A stretch of 64,000 nt of DNA from Acidobacteriota bacterium (GCA_016716435.1 JADJWI010000008.1:124001-188000), one strand, 5' to 3'; counted from the stretch's first letter, positions 34,084 to 43,175 are shown. Translations and numbers: made by a program. Notes: generated from the sequence alone by a model not told the origin.

Positions 34084-34611
34084 TTAGGTTGTGGCACTCT
34101 TGGCGTTCGCTACGTCGCGAAGTGCTTTGACGCGGTCGTGTGCTGCCTGAACCTTTGTGTGCTGGTTCTGGACCGTCTGACGGATCGTCTCAGGAAGTGG
34201 CTGCTCGAGAGCCGAGCGATACTGTCCAAGAGCGACATCTTCGCCGCGTTCGGCTTCGTTTAGGATCGCTGCCTCGTCCTTGCCGGTTACGGCAGACTTA
34301 ATGTTGATCCAGCCGCGGTGCATTGCTCCGGTCAAAGAGCCTGTATTCTCCGGGTCTCCGCCGAGTCCGCGGACGACTTCCTGAAGTTCGCCGACGAAGC
34401 TCGCACGCTCCTGAGAAAACTCATAAAACAGCTTCTTGAGGTCATCGCGGTCAACGCCTTCGGCGGCCTGCTTGAATCCCTCCTGCCCGTCTCGACATGT
34501 TTCGATAAGGCCATTGAGATGTGAGATCACATCATCATTGCTAATGGCCCGTGGTTGACCAGCGTCCGTCATCGGCTGTGCCGCAGTATTGTTTCCAAAA
34601 TTATTCATCAT
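34084..34611 (-). CDS. PA2169/DUF2383 family four-helix bundle protein
   Basis: A 175-residue protein with a ferritin-like helical bundle of the DUF2383/PA2169 family. Seen are VISHLNGLIETCRDGQEGFKQ, DLKKLFYEFSQERASFVGEL and HRGWINIKSAVTGKDEAAIL with NEAERGEDVAL, the Glu-rich helices typical of the group. Homologues are often stress-related but the reaction is unknown. GGAGGGA precedes the ATG pair at 34611 and a perfect 9-bp inverted repeat lies 32 nt upstream, which may be an operator. Confidence 0.88.
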   Translation of the reverse strand: MMNNFGNNTAAQPMTDAGQPRAISNDDVISHLNGLIETCRDGQEGFKQAAEGVDRDDLKKLFYEFSQERASFVGELQEVVRGLGGDPENTGSLTGAMHRGWINIKSAVTGKDEAAILNEAERGEDVALGQYRSALEQPLPETIRQTVQNQHTKVQAAHDRVKALRDVANAKSATT

Positions 34612-35006
34612 GATTACTTATTCCCTCCATGGGTAATTAAACGTCATTCAAAATTGAATGACCATTTTCTTGCTGTCGCTTATAGTAGTTACAACCAGCG
34701 TGCCAGAGCCAATTTCCAGTAAAACCGCCATTTTGTAAGCCAAATAAGAGAAAAAAGTGACTCGATAGGGGACGCTAGTGTATGGATGCTATGCACAACT
34801 GCGCCGCATCTCAGGCCGACCGAACTCTCGTTTCCGCGAAAAACTTCATCTGTGCGATAATTGGGGTTTCGTCCGGGGGCGGTAAAGAAATTTAGTGAAA
34901 CTCGATGCCGATTGAGACTATCTTGCATCGAACCTAGTGCCCATAAACCGTGCCCGGACAATGATTTTCGGGCAAATTGACCGAAATTGCGGCCGAAATT
35001 GGCTGA
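34612..35006. other. 395-nt intergenic region between divergent genes
   Basis: No convincing coding frame is seen. Apart from the palindrome at 34643-34662 and the ribosome site of the DUF2383 gene, I see no hairpin, tRNA or riboswitch pattern. It must hold promoters for both flanking genes. Confidence 0.6.
34643..34662. promoter_or_regulatory. 20-bp palindrome, probable operator
   Basis: GTCATTCAA (34643-34651) and TTGAATGAC (34654-34662) are exact reverse complements with a 2-nt centre. The size and symmetry fit a dimeric repressor site in the control region of the minus-strand DUF2383 gene. The binding protein is unknown. Confidence 0.5.
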
Positions 35007-37157
35007 ATGAGCGATAAGCGACCCCCAAAGTTTAAGTTCCTAGAGCGCCTTGCCGATGAAAACGGCGTGGCTATTGCCGTTTTGAATAAAAGCGGCGAGG
35101 TCACGGCCGCTTCAAACAATAATTCGATCTGCCAAACACTATACGGCTCGGCCGCTTTTGGCCACCGTTGTGCAGCCGACTGCGGAACGGCTTATGCGCG
35201 AGCTGAGGCGGCCGGCGAGCCGATAGATTATACCTGCCACGCCGGGCTTCGGTGCCGGGCGATGCGGGTCGATGACCGCGGGCGGCCTTTTGTCGCGATA
35301 GTGGGAAGGACGTTCACGTCGGTCGGAAAATATCGCGAGGGGACCGAGCGGGCACTCGGCGGCGATTGGCGAACGCTGCCACCGGCGGAACTCTTCGCAA
35401 ATGTGCTTATCAGCGGCTCCGATGAGCCGATCGAAAAGGCAGCGGCCGAACTTGAGCGCTTTGTCCCGAAGGTTGAAGCGCCGGTGCTCGAGCTTGAACC
35501 AGTCACGGCACCCGTTGCAGAACGTGCGGTGGCAATTCCTGAAGTTCCGGTACCTGTCGAAGCGGTTGAACCGCCGGACGCGAACTCTATTACCAAGCTC
35601 ATCGAGGAATTCAATCGACGCACGCTCGACACCTCAGAGGTGATGCCGCCGGAGCGAAGGGGCTCGATAACGGCGGAGGCTGCGGCTGTATCCGAGTTCC
35701 GTTCGCTGCTCGGGCGGATGATGGAACTCCGCTACAGGGAGGCGGCGATCTCGGTGGTCGAGTTTGTCGGTTCGCGATTCGGCCTGAGCTCTCTCGTCTG
35801 GCTTGAGCGGAATGGCGAAGGATACACGAGCGTTGCCGCGACCGGGGAATTCAGGGGCAAGACGATACGCGTCCGGCTCGATCTTCCGCAAGATCAGCTT
35901 GCCGAGCGAGCTCTTGCCGGAGAAGCGATCGACCTAAAAGAAAAGCGGACCGACGCGGGCGAACGCGGTCTGCGTGTTTTTCCGGTTTTGGTCGGCAGCG
36001 ATGTTCGGGCCGCACTTGGAATTCGCATCGCCAGCGGCAAAGAAATGACAGACAAGCTGCCGGCGATCATCGCTCGGCTGGCTCGGGCGGCGGCTCCGCA
36101 GATGGAGATCCTCCGGCTTAGGGATGAGGTGATGCGAAGCGAAGCGGTTGCAGCCGGCCTTCGCCGATTTAACGAGGGACTGCGGCACGCGGATTCGAAC
36201 GATTTCTGGCAGTCGGTGGCCGAGAGTGCCGCGGAGGTGCTAGGAGCCGAGCGGGTCTCGATACTGACGCCGACCAATTTGGGCGGCGAGCTTCGGGCTC
36301 GTTCAATGATCGGCACGAGTGTGGACCTTTCTGCTGAAAGGAACGTCGGCGGCCGTATCTCGCGGACGGCCCTTGAATCGGGCAAGCCGATCGTCGCAGG
36401 TGATCTCGCCGACCTGGGCATCGCAAGTTCACCCGATTCTTGGAATTACCGCACGGACTCTTTCATCTCGTTTCCGATCGCGATGGGCGAAAAGCAACTG
36501 GCTGTGCTCAACGTTGCCGATCGGGCCGATGGCGGAGCTTTTACGGCCGATGATCTTGAGATCTTGCAGGCCCTAGCTCCGCAGTTAGCAGTCGCCATCG
36601 ACCGGCGGCAACTCGAGGCACGTACAGTTGAGCTTGAGAAGCGGTCGATCACCGATTCGCTGACGGGATTGATGAACCGCGGCTATATCGAAGAAAGGCT
36701 GATAGAGGAAATGAGCCGGGCGAACCGCTACCGGACGCAGATGAGCCTTTTGATGATCGACGTCGATAACTTCAAGTCATACAACGACACCTTTGGCCAT
36801 CCGGCGGGCGATGTGGCCCTTGTGTTGGTCTCAAAGGCGATGAAGGATACTCTGCGGGCGGCGGACGTTGCTGCACGCTATGGCGGCGAGGAATTCGCCA
36901 TCCTGCTTCCGCAGACAGATGCCGACGAAGCGGCCTCGATAGCCGAGCGGCTTCGGCAGCGTGTAGAGAGAACCGAATTCCCACGACGGCAGGTAACCAT
37001 TAGCGTTGGATTTGCAGAATTTACGCCCGAATTTACAGAGCCGCGGGATTGGATCACGGCTGCGGACATGGCCCTTTACGATGCGAAAGAACTCGGGAAA
37101 AATCGCGTCAGAAACTACGCAGACCTGGGCCGAACGTTCAGAGAGAATGTTCATTAG
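35007..37157 (+). CDS. Diguanylate cyclase with PocR-like, GAF and GGDEF domains
   Basis: A 716-residue cytosolic signalling protein. Residues ~10-105 are a PocR-like sensory domain with five cysteines (42, 55, 59, 77, 83; note HRCAADCG and TCHAGLRC), then a Pro/Glu/Val-rich linker, two GAF-like regions (~240-370 and ~385-535), and a GGDEF domain from ~545. The active site reads YGGEEF (626-630) and an inhibitory c-di-GMP site RAAD (617-620) stands five residues ahead, so it should make cyclic di-GMP under product control. It is followed with no gap by the NTPase/anti-sigma fusion, so the two probably form one signalling unit. Confidence 0.9.
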   Translation: MSDKRPPKFKFLERLADENGVAIAVLNKSGEVTAASNNNSICQTLYGSAAFGHRCAADCGTAYARAEAAGEPIDYTCHAGLRCRAMRVDDRGRPFVAIVGRTFTSVGKYREGTERALGGDWRTLPPAELFANVLISGSDEPIEKAAAELERFVPKVEAPVLELEPVTAPVAERAVAIPEVPVPVEAVEPPDANSITKLIEEFNRRTLDTSEVMPPERRGSITAEAAAVSEFRSLLGRMMELRYREAAISVVEFVGSRFGLSSLVWLERNGEGYTSVAATGEFRGKTIRVRLDLPQDQLAERALAGEAIDLKEKRTDAGERGLRVFPVLVGSDVRAALGIRIASGKEMTDKLPAIIARLARAAAPQMEILRLRDEVMRSEAVAAGLRRFNEGLRHADSNDFWQSVAESAAEVLGAERVSILTPTNLGGELRARSMIGTSVDLSAERNVGGRISRTALESGKPIVAGDLADLGIASSPDSWNYRTDSFISFPIAMGEKQLAVLNVADRADGGAFTADDLEILQALAPQLAVAIDRRQLEARTVELEKRSITDSLTGLMNRGYIEERLIEEMSRANRYRTQMSLLMIDVDNFKSYNDTFGHPAGDVALVLVSKAMKDTLRAADVAARYGGEEFAILLPQTDADEAASIAERLRQRVERTEFPRRQVTISVGFAEFTPEFTEPRDWITAADMALYDAKELGKNRVRNYADLGRTFRENVH

Positions 37158-39365
37158 ATGACCGAACACCAAAAGAGCAGAATACTGGCGAGCAGGCGGC
37201 CGGCGAGTTTCATCGGCCGCGAAGCTGCGCTTACAGACCTTTCCGAGAAGGCCTGCGGTGAGCGTTTTCGCGGTTCGATCGTGCTGCACAAGCCGCGATC
37301 GGGAGCGACGGAACTGCTCCAGCAATTTTTCGACCGACAGTTTCACTCCGCCCAAGGCGCTGCTCCTGTCTATTTTTCGTTTCCTCGCGAGGGTCAACCG
37401 ATCGATATCGCTCGAAGCTTTTTAAGTGAATACTTGGTTCAGGTCCTTGCCTTCCGGCGGCAGGACGCGGGGCTTGTCAGCCTTCCCCCTCTGGCAGGCG
37501 AGATCAGCGCGATCGCGAATGCGGGCGACGCCTCGTTTTTTGCAGCCTCGGTGCGGCTGTTGTCTGCGGAGCCTTTAGGACACGAGAAAGAGACTTTCAT
37601 CCGGCGATGTTTCAGCATACCGCTTGCGGCGGCCGCGGCGGGCATCGTATCGTTTGTGATGATCGACAACGCTGAAGAGATCGACCGAGAAGTGCGAAAT
37701 GCGAGCATCGCGAGAGCGTTTGAGGTGCTTGCCCGAGCCGAGAGATTTCCATTCCTCTTTGCCGCGCAGCGAAGGAGCGGCTTTGCGATTCCCGATGTCC
37801 CACGCGAGGTCTTGCCGGAGATCACGGATGAAAATTTGAGGACGCTGATCGCAACGGCCGCGGCAGAGCGTGGCGTCTCGATCGGCGAGGCTCCGGCAGA
37901 TCTTTTGGCTGTGCAGACGAGCGGCGATCTCTCGGCTATTCACGGGATTCTCGATTCAACGCGGTGCGATAGCGTCTCGCTTGAGGACTTTAGTGGCGTC
38001 GGGTCGGCATATGTCGATTCCGTGTTCGGCGGTGCGGTTCGCGAGATCTATTCCAAGGTGCTGGAGAGGGTTTTTCCGGGTGCTGGCGTGGAAAGGGAAG
38101 CGATCCGTTTGCTGCACGAAGCGGCTCGTGAGAACACGTTCGTGCCGCTCGACGTTTTCCGCTCGCGGCTCGGTATGTCTGACGAAGCGGCCGTCGCCGC
38201 AGCAGAGGCTCTTAACACCGTGGAAGTTATCCGTTTCACCGCGGGCCGTATCGAGGCCGCCGCGGACAATAAGACGTTTCGCGATTTCCTCACCATTAGC
38301 TATCGGCTTGAAGTGCGGAATGAGACCAGAGCTCTCGTCTATGCCGAGACGCTGGCCGGGTTTCTGACGAATGCACCGAGGGAGATGGCAAGCGTTTATC
38401 GGCGGTCGGCGGCGGTTGGCGTCCGCGGGCTGATGGCCGAGTTCGGTGGGCGTGAGGTGCCGGCGGCGTTGTTCGATTACGGCCGGTTCAAGCAGAATTA
38501 CAAGGGCATTCCGCGGGATGAACTACTGGGCCTGCTTCGGGATGACGAAAAGCTCATCTCGCTCCCGAAGATCGTTTTCTCAGCACAGGCCGAGGCGTTT
38601 TATAAGGCAATTGGTACCATCTCAGAATCCGAGCGGGCAGCGGTCGCCGTCGGCTTTCAAGCAGATGAAGGAGGCACGGAGCCCATCGCCTGGATAGCTG
38701 CGGAGATCGATTCTAAATTTGAAGCTGAACGAGGCAAGGCCGAGTTCTGGTGCGATCGGCTTGAGGCAGCGGCTATCAATTGCGGTTTCGAGCGGTATCG
38801 ACTTTGGCTGATTGCTCCCGAAGGATTTAACGACGACGCCCTTACGGTCTTGAACGAGCGAGGCTGTTATGCCTCGAGCCGAATGCAGGCGGATCTGCTT
38901 CGCATTGTGCTTGAGGGAAGCGAAGGGGAAACCGACACGCCGGCCGCCGATAGCTACGAGATCGTCATCCCGATCGATGAGGATTCGGAGATCGTCGCGG
39001 CACACACACTCGAAGACATTGCTCGCCGGCACGACATACCGGCGGCGCATATTAATCAGATAAAGACGGCGCTGATCGAGGCTTGCATCAATGCCGCCGA
39101 ACATAGCCTGAGCCCGGACCGGCGGATACATCAGAAGTTTGTCGTAGCTCCAGACCGAATCACTATTACGGTCTCAAACCGCGGACTCCGTTTGGCGGAT
39201 AAGCCGATGCCCGCACGAGAGCCCGGGGAAGGGCGACGGGGCTGGGGATTGCAGTTGATCAAGGTGCTGATGGATGAGGTCAAGCTGGAAGACGTTGACG
39301 ACGGAACTCGGCTCACGATGACCAAATATTTCGACCGGCTCGAGGCTTCGGCAGCGGCCGCTTGA
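37158..39365 (+). CDS. NTPase-like region fused to an RsbW-type anti-sigma kinase domain
   Basis: A 735-residue protein with two parts. The N-terminal ~330 residues begin FIGREAALTDLSEKA, continue with a degenerate nucleotide-binding loop (HKPRSGATELLQQFF, lacking the standard GKS/T), and IVSFVMIDNAEEIDREV as the hydrophobic Walker B-like strand, so it resembles AAA/STAND ATPases that may no longer hydrolyse. The C-terminal ~110 residues form a HATPase domain: QIKTALIEACINAAEHS (N box with Glu and Asn) and GRRGWGLQLIKVLMDEV (G box), as in RsbW/SpoIIAB. It begins on the base after the diguanylate cyclase stop. A role in partner switching under c-di-GMP is inference. Confidence 0.78.
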   Translation: MTEHQKSRILASRRPASFIGREAALTDLSEKACGERFRGSIVLHKPRSGATELLQQFFDRQFHSAQGAAPVYFSFPREGQPIDIARSFLSEYLVQVLAFRRQDAGLVSLPPLAGEISAIANAGDASFFAASVRLLSAEPLGHEKETFIRRCFSIPLAAAAAGIVSFVMIDNAEEIDREVRNASIARAFEVLARAERFPFLFAAQRRSGFAIPDVPREVLPEITDENLRTLIATAAAERGVSIGEAPADLLAVQTSGDLSAIHGILDSTRCDSVSLEDFSGVGSAYVDSVFGGAVREIYSKVLERVFPGAGVEREAIRLLHEAARENTFVPLDVFRSRLGMSDEAAVAAAEALNTVEVIRFTAGRIEAAADNKTFRDFLTISYRLEVRNETRALVYAETLAGFLTNAPREMASVYRRSAAVGVRGLMAEFGGREVPAALFDYGRFKQNYKGIPRDELLGLLRDDEKLISLPKIVFSAQAEAFYKAIGTISESERAAVAVGFQADEGGTEPIAWIAAEIDSKFEAERGKAEFWCDRLEAAAINCGFERYRLWLIAPEGFNDDALTVLNERGCYASSRMQADLLRIVLEGSEGETDTPAADSYEIVIPIDEDSEIVAAHTLEDIARRHDIPAAHINQIKTALIEACINAAEHSLSPDRRIHQKFVVAPDRITITVSNRGLRLADKPMPAREPGEGRRGWGLQLIKVLMDEVKLEDVDDGTRLTMTKYFDRLEASAAAA

Positions 39366-39447
39366 ACCTTGCTTTTCGTATTTCCCGCGTTCGACAACTT
39401 CCCGCTGAATATAGAAAATAACGGTTACTTTGTCCTCACGAACCGAT

Positions 39448-41280
39448 ATGAAACTGCGCTGGCGTTTTGGCATCGTTGCCGCTATCTTCCTGGCCCTTTT
39501 TTGCCTGTATCCGCAGGCGAAGATGTGGTACGAGCGTGGGGCCGATTGGAACGGCCATTATGCATACAATGATATCGATGAGGTCGCCTATGCGGCTTAC
39601 GTAAGGGCGTTGATCGACGGGCGGCCGCGGAAGAACGATCCCTATACGGGCCGCGACCATAGCCCCGAAACACCGCAACCCGAATCGCTTTTTTCTATTC
39701 AATTTGCCGCGCCTTACACTCTTGCGATCCTGGCACGGATCTTCGGCTTTGGTGCGCCGTGGGCGATGATACTTTCCGGAGCGGTGGCGGGTTTTCTTTC
39801 CGCTTTAGCAGTGTTTTGGTTATTGGGAAGAATGACGGGGAACTCTTGGTTTGCGATGGCCGGGGCACTCGCGACCTTTTGTTTCGGGTCGCTTGCGGCG
39901 GGCGAGGGAGCAATTCTTGAGGTCCTTTTCGACGGGTTTTCGTATCCGTATTTCCCGGGTTTTAGGCGATACATTCCGGCGATGGCCTTTCCGGCTTTCT
40001 TTGCGATGCTTGCGCTGCTTTGGAAAGTTTTCGTCGAGGGAACTGAAAGCGACGAACGCGAGAGCTCGAGATTGGGCAAGCATCGCGGCATGATCCTGAC
40101 CGGGCTTGCAGTGCTGACGTTCGGGTACACGGTCTTCAGTTATTTCTACGTCTGGACGACTGCCGCGGCGTTTCTTGCTGCGATGGCTGCTGCTTGGTTG
40201 ATGGAACGGCCCGAGGGTTGGCGGTCGCAGGTTCGGTATGCTCTTGTGCTTGCGGGCGGCTGTGCGGCGGTGCTTGCGCCCTACGCTTATCTGCTTTCGC
40301 AGCGGACCCAGACGATGGACCACGTCCAGTTGCTTGTCTATACGCGGCTTCCTGATCTGTTTCGCTTTCCGGAATACATAGCTTTTGGTGTCTTGCTGAT
40401 CCTGATCGCCGGAATGGCGTTGGGCCGCTTCCGATTGGGCGACCGCGACGTTCTTTTTGTTTTCGCACTCGCTCTTGTCCCATTCATCGTTTTTAACCAG
40501 CAGATGGTGACGGGCAGGGCGCTGCAGCCGATCCACTACCAGGTCTTTATCGGCAATTATGTCGCCGTTCTGGCATTGCTAGCGGCGATCGGCCTCTTTA
40601 TCCGGCGTTCCGCGGGTGGCGAATCCGGGCGGATGAAGGGCGTTTGGGCAGGTGTTGCGGTTGCAGCGATAGCCTGGGGGTTCGTCGAGTGCCATTACAC
40701 CGTCCGTGTGCTCGATTGGGCAAATGAGCATCGCGACAGAGGCCTCGCGGTCGCGAAAAAGCTCGAGGAGCTTTCAGCAGCCTCGCCGAATAAACACCTC
40801 GAAACGGTCCTCGCATTTGACGGCATTCTAGCTGACGACCTGCCGACAGTCGCACCGCAGAATGTGCTCTGGGCACGGCATCAGCATGTTTTTGCCGGGC
40901 TCTCGTGGCAGGAAAGCAAGGAGCGATATTACCAGTATTTGAATTACAGTAACGTCGATGCGGATGGGCTGGACGACCTGCTTCGCCGCGATTTTGTCTC
41001 GATAATTGCTTTTTTTGGATGGGGCCGGCACACCGATCGGCTCAACTCGGAATATAAGCCGATCACCGAGGGCGAGATCGCCGAAGAGGTCAGGCTCTAT
41101 CGTGAGTATATCGAGCAGTTCGATGCCGTGCGGGCAGCGGAGCCAAAGCTCTCGTACATCGTGATCGCCGATGACGACGGTAACGATCTTGCAAACGTGA
41201 CGCGGTGGTACGACCTTACCGAGCTCGAACGCGTTTCCGGATACACGATCTACAAGGCCGAACTGCGGGCCGGGCAATAA
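39448..41280 (+). CDS. Large polytopic membrane protein, possible GT-C glycosyltransferase
   Basis: A 610-residue protein with about 10-12 membrane helices and a C-terminal soluble part of ~170 residues. The stretch before the second helix contains YNDIDEVAYAAYVRAL, an acidic pattern like the D-E pair in the first periplasmic loop of GT-C enzymes that use lipid-linked sugars, which is the only hint of function. ATG at 39448 is preferred to a TTG six codons ahead. It follows the kinase-like gene by 82 nt. A function in surface glycosylation is a guess. Confidence 0.72.
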   Translation: MKLRWRFGIVAAIFLALFCLYPQAKMWYERGADWNGHYAYNDIDEVAYAAYVRALIDGRPRKNDPYTGRDHSPETPQPESLFSIQFAAPYTLAILARIFGFGAPWAMILSGAVAGFLSALAVFWLLGRMTGNSWFAMAGALATFCFGSLAAGEGAILEVLFDGFSYPYFPGFRRYIPAMAFPAFFAMLALLWKVFVEGTESDERESSRLGKHRGMILTGLAVLTFGYTVFSYFYVWTTAAAFLAAMAAAWLMERPEGWRSQVRYALVLAGGCAAVLAPYAYLLSQRTQTMDHVQLLVYTRLPDLFRFPEYIAFGVLLILIAGMALGRFRLGDRDVLFVFALALVPFIVFNQQMVTGRALQPIHYQVFIGNYVAVLALLAAIGLFIRRSAGGESGRMKGVWAGVAVAAIAWGFVECHYTVRVLDWANEHRDRGLAVAKKLEELSAASPNKHLETVLAFDGILADDLPTVAPQNVLWARHQHVFAGLSWQESKERYYQYLNYSNVDADGLDDLLRRDFVSIIAFFGWGRHTDRLNSEYKPITEGEIAEEVRLYREYIEQFDAVRAAEPKLSYIVIADDDGNDLANVTRWYDLTELERVSGYTIYKAELRAGQ

Positions 41281-41306
41281 AAAAGCCGCCCGAAGATCGA
41301 GCGGCC
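41278..41306 (-). terminator. Terminator for the small minus-strand gene at 41345
   Basis: On the minus strand GCCGCTCGA, a 3-nt loop, and TCGGGCGGC (one mismatch) are followed by TTTTTTATT. It lies in the 65-nt gap to the convergent membrane protein gene. Confidence 0.65.
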
Positions 41307-41344
41307 AAAATATGTATTGCTAGACTAGTACTACTTAAATAAAA

Positions 41345-41593
41345 CTATGCGGCAAGAAGGTCATTCGACGTTTCCGCAAAAACGCGCCTGCCATTGAGGG
41401 CGTCGTCAATTATTTCTCGAACCGCCGATGCGTCCGGATTAACATCCATTTTCGCACATGCCCGAAGGTGCCTAATGATACCTTCTGAGGCGATATCGAC
41501 CGTTTCACCTTGCAATTTAGCGAAACGGCGAGCCTGTATATGATCGATCTGCAAGATCCTTTCTTGCAGAGTCATGGGTTTAGCTGCTGCCAC
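41345..41593 (-). CDS. Small protein of unknown function (82 residues)
   Basis: The start was moved to a GTG at 41593 because AAAGGAGAA stands 8 nt ahead of it, an excellent ribosome site; a longer version from 41632 adds MKVLKFQWKGELE. The product reads AAAKPMTLQERILQIDHIQA near its start, mostly helical and charged, with one Cys (ACAKMD). I recognise no family. It lies between the membrane protein and the HU gene, with its own terminator. Confidence 0.6.
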   Translation of the reverse strand: MAAAKPMTLQERILQIDHIQARRFAKLQGETVDIASEGIIRHLRACAKMDVNPDASAVREIIDDALNGRRVFAETSNDLLAA

Positions 41594-41884
41594 TTCCAAT
41601 TCTCCTTTCCATTGAAATTTTAGAACTTTCATTACTACGAAGCGCCGTGAGCGAAAAACAAAAGCCCCGAGGGAAAACTAGAAATCCCTTTAAGGCTACG
41701 GGTTCATTACAACCAAGAAAACAAGTTGAACGGGAAAGGAACCCTTCGTTAATCACCACTGTAAAAGAATATTAACAGAAAGTTACCGATATGTCACTAC
41801 TTTTTTTTCGGTCAAGGCGACTTTTTTTCATAGAAAAGGCCGCCGAAGCGATCCGGCGGCCTTCTATCTAACTTAAGCAGTTGC
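41594..41884. other. Leader region of the 41345 gene with imperfect hairpin and HU terminator
   Basis: About 290 nt without a gene. It contains an imperfect hairpin at 41662-41697 (AGCC...GGCT arms around GGG/CCC), upstream of the small minus-strand gene, and the terminator of the HU gene at 41836. No known riboswitch consensus was found. Confidence 0.5.
41836..41867 (-). terminator. Terminator of the HU gene
   Basis: On the minus strand AAGGCCGCCG, loop GATCGCTT, CGGCGGCCTT and then TTCTATG. The 10-bp stem is exact and sits 20 nt beyond the HU stop. Confidence 0.8.
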
Positions 41885-42166
41885 TTAGCTTACGGCATCC
41901 TTCATCGCTTTGCCGAGACGGAACTTGACGGTGGTCTTCGCCGGGATCTTAATGGTTTCGCCGGTCGCGGGGTTGCGGCCTTCGCGAGCCTTGCGGGTCG
42001 CCTTGACGAGTTTGCCAAATCCGGGAACGGTAAATTCGCCGTTAGTCTTGACCTCCGAAGCAGCAAGAGCTGCAAGAGTATCGAAAAAGCCCTTCACGTC
42101 AGTCTTTTTGAGGCCTGACGATTCCGCCAAGTTGTTGATGATCTCCGTCTGTGTCATTCGAGCCAT
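41885..42166 (-). CDS. HU family DNA-binding protein
   Basis: A 93-residue histone-like protein that bends and coats DNA as a dimer. KTNGEFTVPGFGKLVKATRKAREGRNP is typed here only in part: GFGKLVKATRKAREGRNPAT is the beta-arm, and IKIPAKTTVKFRLGKAM the C-terminal strand and helix, as in HU/IHF. The N-terminal helix MTQTEIINNLAESSGLKKTD is standard. It stands alone, 116 nt from tRNA-Pro. Confidence 0.95.
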   Translation of the reverse strand: MARMTQTEIINNLAESSGLKKTDVKGFFDTLAALAASEVKTNGEFTVPGFGKLVKATRKAREGRNPATGETIKIPAKTTVKFRLGKAMKDAVS

Positions 42167-42282
42167 AGTTTTTACGTAACCTCCAAGGTGTCAATATTAG
42201 AAATTCAGATTTTCTGCAAATTCACGTTGCCAGCGGTCGAACTTCTGATGGCGGGCAAGTACTCAAAAGCCGAGCAACGTAG

Positions 42283-42359
42283 TGGTCGGGGCGGCAAGAT
42301 TCGAACTTGCGGCCTCACGGTCCCAAACCGTGCGCACTACCAGGCTGTGCTACGCCCCG
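42283..42359 (-). tRNA. tRNA-Pro (UGG)
   Basis: The minus strand begins CGGGGCG and ends CGCCCCG-A-CCA, giving a 7-bp acceptor stem. The anticodon stem CACGG/CCGTG holds the loop TTTGGGA, so the anticodon is UGG (42323-42325). A D-arm with AGCCTGGTAG and the T-arm TTCGAAT are present. The CCA end is encoded. Length 77 nt. Confidence 0.96.
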
Positions 42360-42424
42360 TCTCTGATCCGCCGCAAAGCGAGTTCAAGTAGCGGATTTTA
42401 CAGGCGGAAATTGGTGCGGTCAAG

Positions 42425-43036
42425 TCAAACCCCGATAAAATCGGGGAAAAATCGCATAAATGCCTCGGTGGCCTTCGCTCGATGGCTGATAGCTGACTTA
42501 ATTTCATCTTCGAGTTCGCCGAAAGTTTGGCCAAAACCGAACGGCATAAAGATGGGATCGTAACCGAAACCATTCGCACCGCGGGGCGACCGCGTTAGTT
42601 TGCCATCGCAGACGCCCTCAGCACTCCAGATGATATTTCCCGACGGATCCGCGAAGGCCATCGCACAGACAAACCGTGCCGAGCGGTCCGGAGCGGCCGC
42701 GTCTTCGACCTCGCGAAGCAGGGTCTGGATCTTGGTTTCGTAGCTGGCCGATTCACCCGCGTATCTGGCTGAAAGAACCCCGGGCCGCCCGTCAAGAGCA
42801 GCCACCTCAAGACCCGAATCATCAGCGAGAGCATAGCAGCCTGCGGCGGAAGAATAGGCCGCGGCCTTAATTATCGCATTCTCGAGGAACGTCTGTCCGG
42901 TCTCTTCTACGTCCGGAAGCGATGGGAAATCTGCGAGAGTTGTCGCAGTAATTCCATTCCGCGAAAGCATCACGGCAATTTCGCGGACCTTTCCGGGGTT
43001 TCGGGTTGCGATCATTAACTGGTCGATTTGGGGCAT
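42425..43036 (-). CDS. rdgB: XTP/dITP diphosphatase (RdgB/HAM1)
   Basis: A 203-residue house-cleaning enzyme that removes inosine and xanthosine triphosphates. MIATRNPGKVREI, FLENAIIKAAAYSSA, LADDSGLEVAALDGRPGVLSAR cut here into LADDSGLEVAALDGRPG, and the GFGYDPIFMPFGFG loop are diagnostic. The ATG at 43036 is used; the first internal Met is seven residues later. It lies between tRNA-Pro and a divergent promoter region. Confidence 0.94.
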   Translation of the reverse strand: MPQIDQLMIATRNPGKVREIAVMLSRNGITATTLADFPSLPDVEETGQTFLENAIIKAAAYSSAAGCYALADDSGLEVAALDGRPGVLSARYAGESASYETKIQTLLREVEDAAAPDRSARFVCAMAFADPSGNIIWSAEGVCDGKLTRSPRGANGFGYDPIFMPFGFGQTFGELEDEIKSAISHRAKATEAFMRFFPDFIGV

Positions 43037-43087
43037 AAAAAATACGGTCACGGACGCCGCCGAAGCATCGCAATCTAACGATTTTCG

Positions 43088-43117
43088 TTGCAAGCGTACC
43101 CTAAGACGATGTATAAA
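43088..43117 (+). promoter_or_regulatory. Promoter of the helical unknown at 43176
   Basis: TTGCAA (43088-43093) and TATAAA (43112-43117) with 18 nt between them. The distance to the TTG start at 43176, with AGGAGA five nt ahead of it, fits. Confidence 0.5.
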
Positions 43118-43175
43118 AGAAAAGGGCGAACCTTCCTTCCTGATTTAGCCCGCTCCCAAGCCCTAGGAGATTCTA

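Noticed and set aside
41594..41884. Possible riboswitch in the leader of the small minus-strand gene
   Set aside because: A hairpin is present, but I could not match c-di-GMP, preQ1, fluoride or SAM consensus elements.
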